Below are positions 25,134 through 25,271 of a stretch of 25,271 nucleotides of DNA, piece after piece (position 1 is the first letter of the stretch; every line of letters begins with the position of its first letter). The notes under the pieces were generated by a model that was not told the origin of the DNA, searched no databases, and saw only the letters and a program-made list of their open reading frames with translations. A program made the translations under genes and the position numbers. The DNA lies in assembly GCA_038214085.1 (NCBI GenBank), contig JBBQSF010000029.1, forward strand, positions 1-25,271. The letters are read 5' to 3'. The stretch comes from JBBQSF01 sp038214085 (lineage in GTDB: Bacteria; Bacteroidota; Bacteroidia; Bacteroidales; CG2-30-32-10).

Positions 25134-25271
25134 AAAACTTCAGGTAAAAAAACAGAGAAGGGGGGGGCGGGCGCCGCCCCGAGCAATTAAAAAAAAAATT
25201 TTTAAAATAATTTTTTTATAAAACCACACAAGAAAAAAGAAAAAAGGATACAACCCAAAAAAAAAAGGAGG
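25134..25271. other. Low-complexity end with a GC-only palindrome, probably a contig edge
   Basis: After the last stop the sequence is almost entirely A/T runs except for a G/C block at 25160-25181. That block contains GGGGCGG (25164-25170), loop GCG, and CCGCCCC (25174-25180). A 7-bp perfect GC stem is out of character for the surrounding AT-rich genome. No gene is seen. It could be a terminator but is not followed by a T run, so a sequencing or assembly edge artefact is more likely. Confidence 0.5.

Noticed and set aside
1..25271. CRISPR arrays, insertion sequences, integron attC sites, phage genes
   Set aside because: I saw no regularly spaced direct repeats, no transposase or integrase frame and no phage structural gene on either strand.

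Overview
The window is AT-rich bacterial DNA, most likely from a member of the Bacteroidota. Three things point there. A T9SS-type C-terminal sorting domain ends the M1 peptidase, and a remnant of a second one is present. Several genes have upstream boxes of the Bacteroidota type (TTTG, about 19 bases, TAnnTTTG). The gene set includes a DUF2723 membrane glycosyltransferase and a cytidylate-kinase-like protein of the type common in this phylum. I cannot place it below phylum level. The right end (25134 onward) is low-complexity and looks like a contig edge.

Region 1 (1-6110, minus strand) is a tight four-gene operon. In transcription order it holds two exported SGNH-fold proteins (the second with two LysM domains), an AlgI-like MBOAT acyltransferase, and the start of an acetyl-CoA synthetase that runs off the left edge. 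The likely job is O-acetylation of an envelope polysaccharide or peptidoglycan, with the acetyl-CoA supplier in the same transcript.

Region 2 (6162-7160) holds tcdA, which acts on tRNA t6A, with a near-perfect Bacteroidota promoter, and a tRNA-Gln(CUG) gene with its own promoter and a strong terminator.

Region 3 (7161-9870) is a strand-switched segment just after the tRNA. It carries a broken T9SS-cargo remnant, a kinase-like gene, a lipoprotein gene and a GroES-like gene, all on the plus strand, between minus-strand genes. It is flanked by a 53/54-bp imperfect inverted repeat (about 89% identical). This is the least explained part of the window.

Region 4 (9871-14700) has hemW translationally coupled to an Ig-like lipoprotein gene, divergent from a secreted M1 metallopeptidase carrying a T9SS tail.

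Region 5 (14707-23780, minus strand) is a run of six genes in one direction. In transcription order these are an RND/MMPL transporter, RmlA, an SDR sugar-nucleotide epimerase/dehydratase, a short-chain prenyl diphosphate synthase, a DUF2723 GT-C glycosyltransferase and a NodB-type deacetylase. Together they suggest envelope glycan or glycoprotein assembly. A divergent unknown lipoprotein gene (23967-25133) closes the window.
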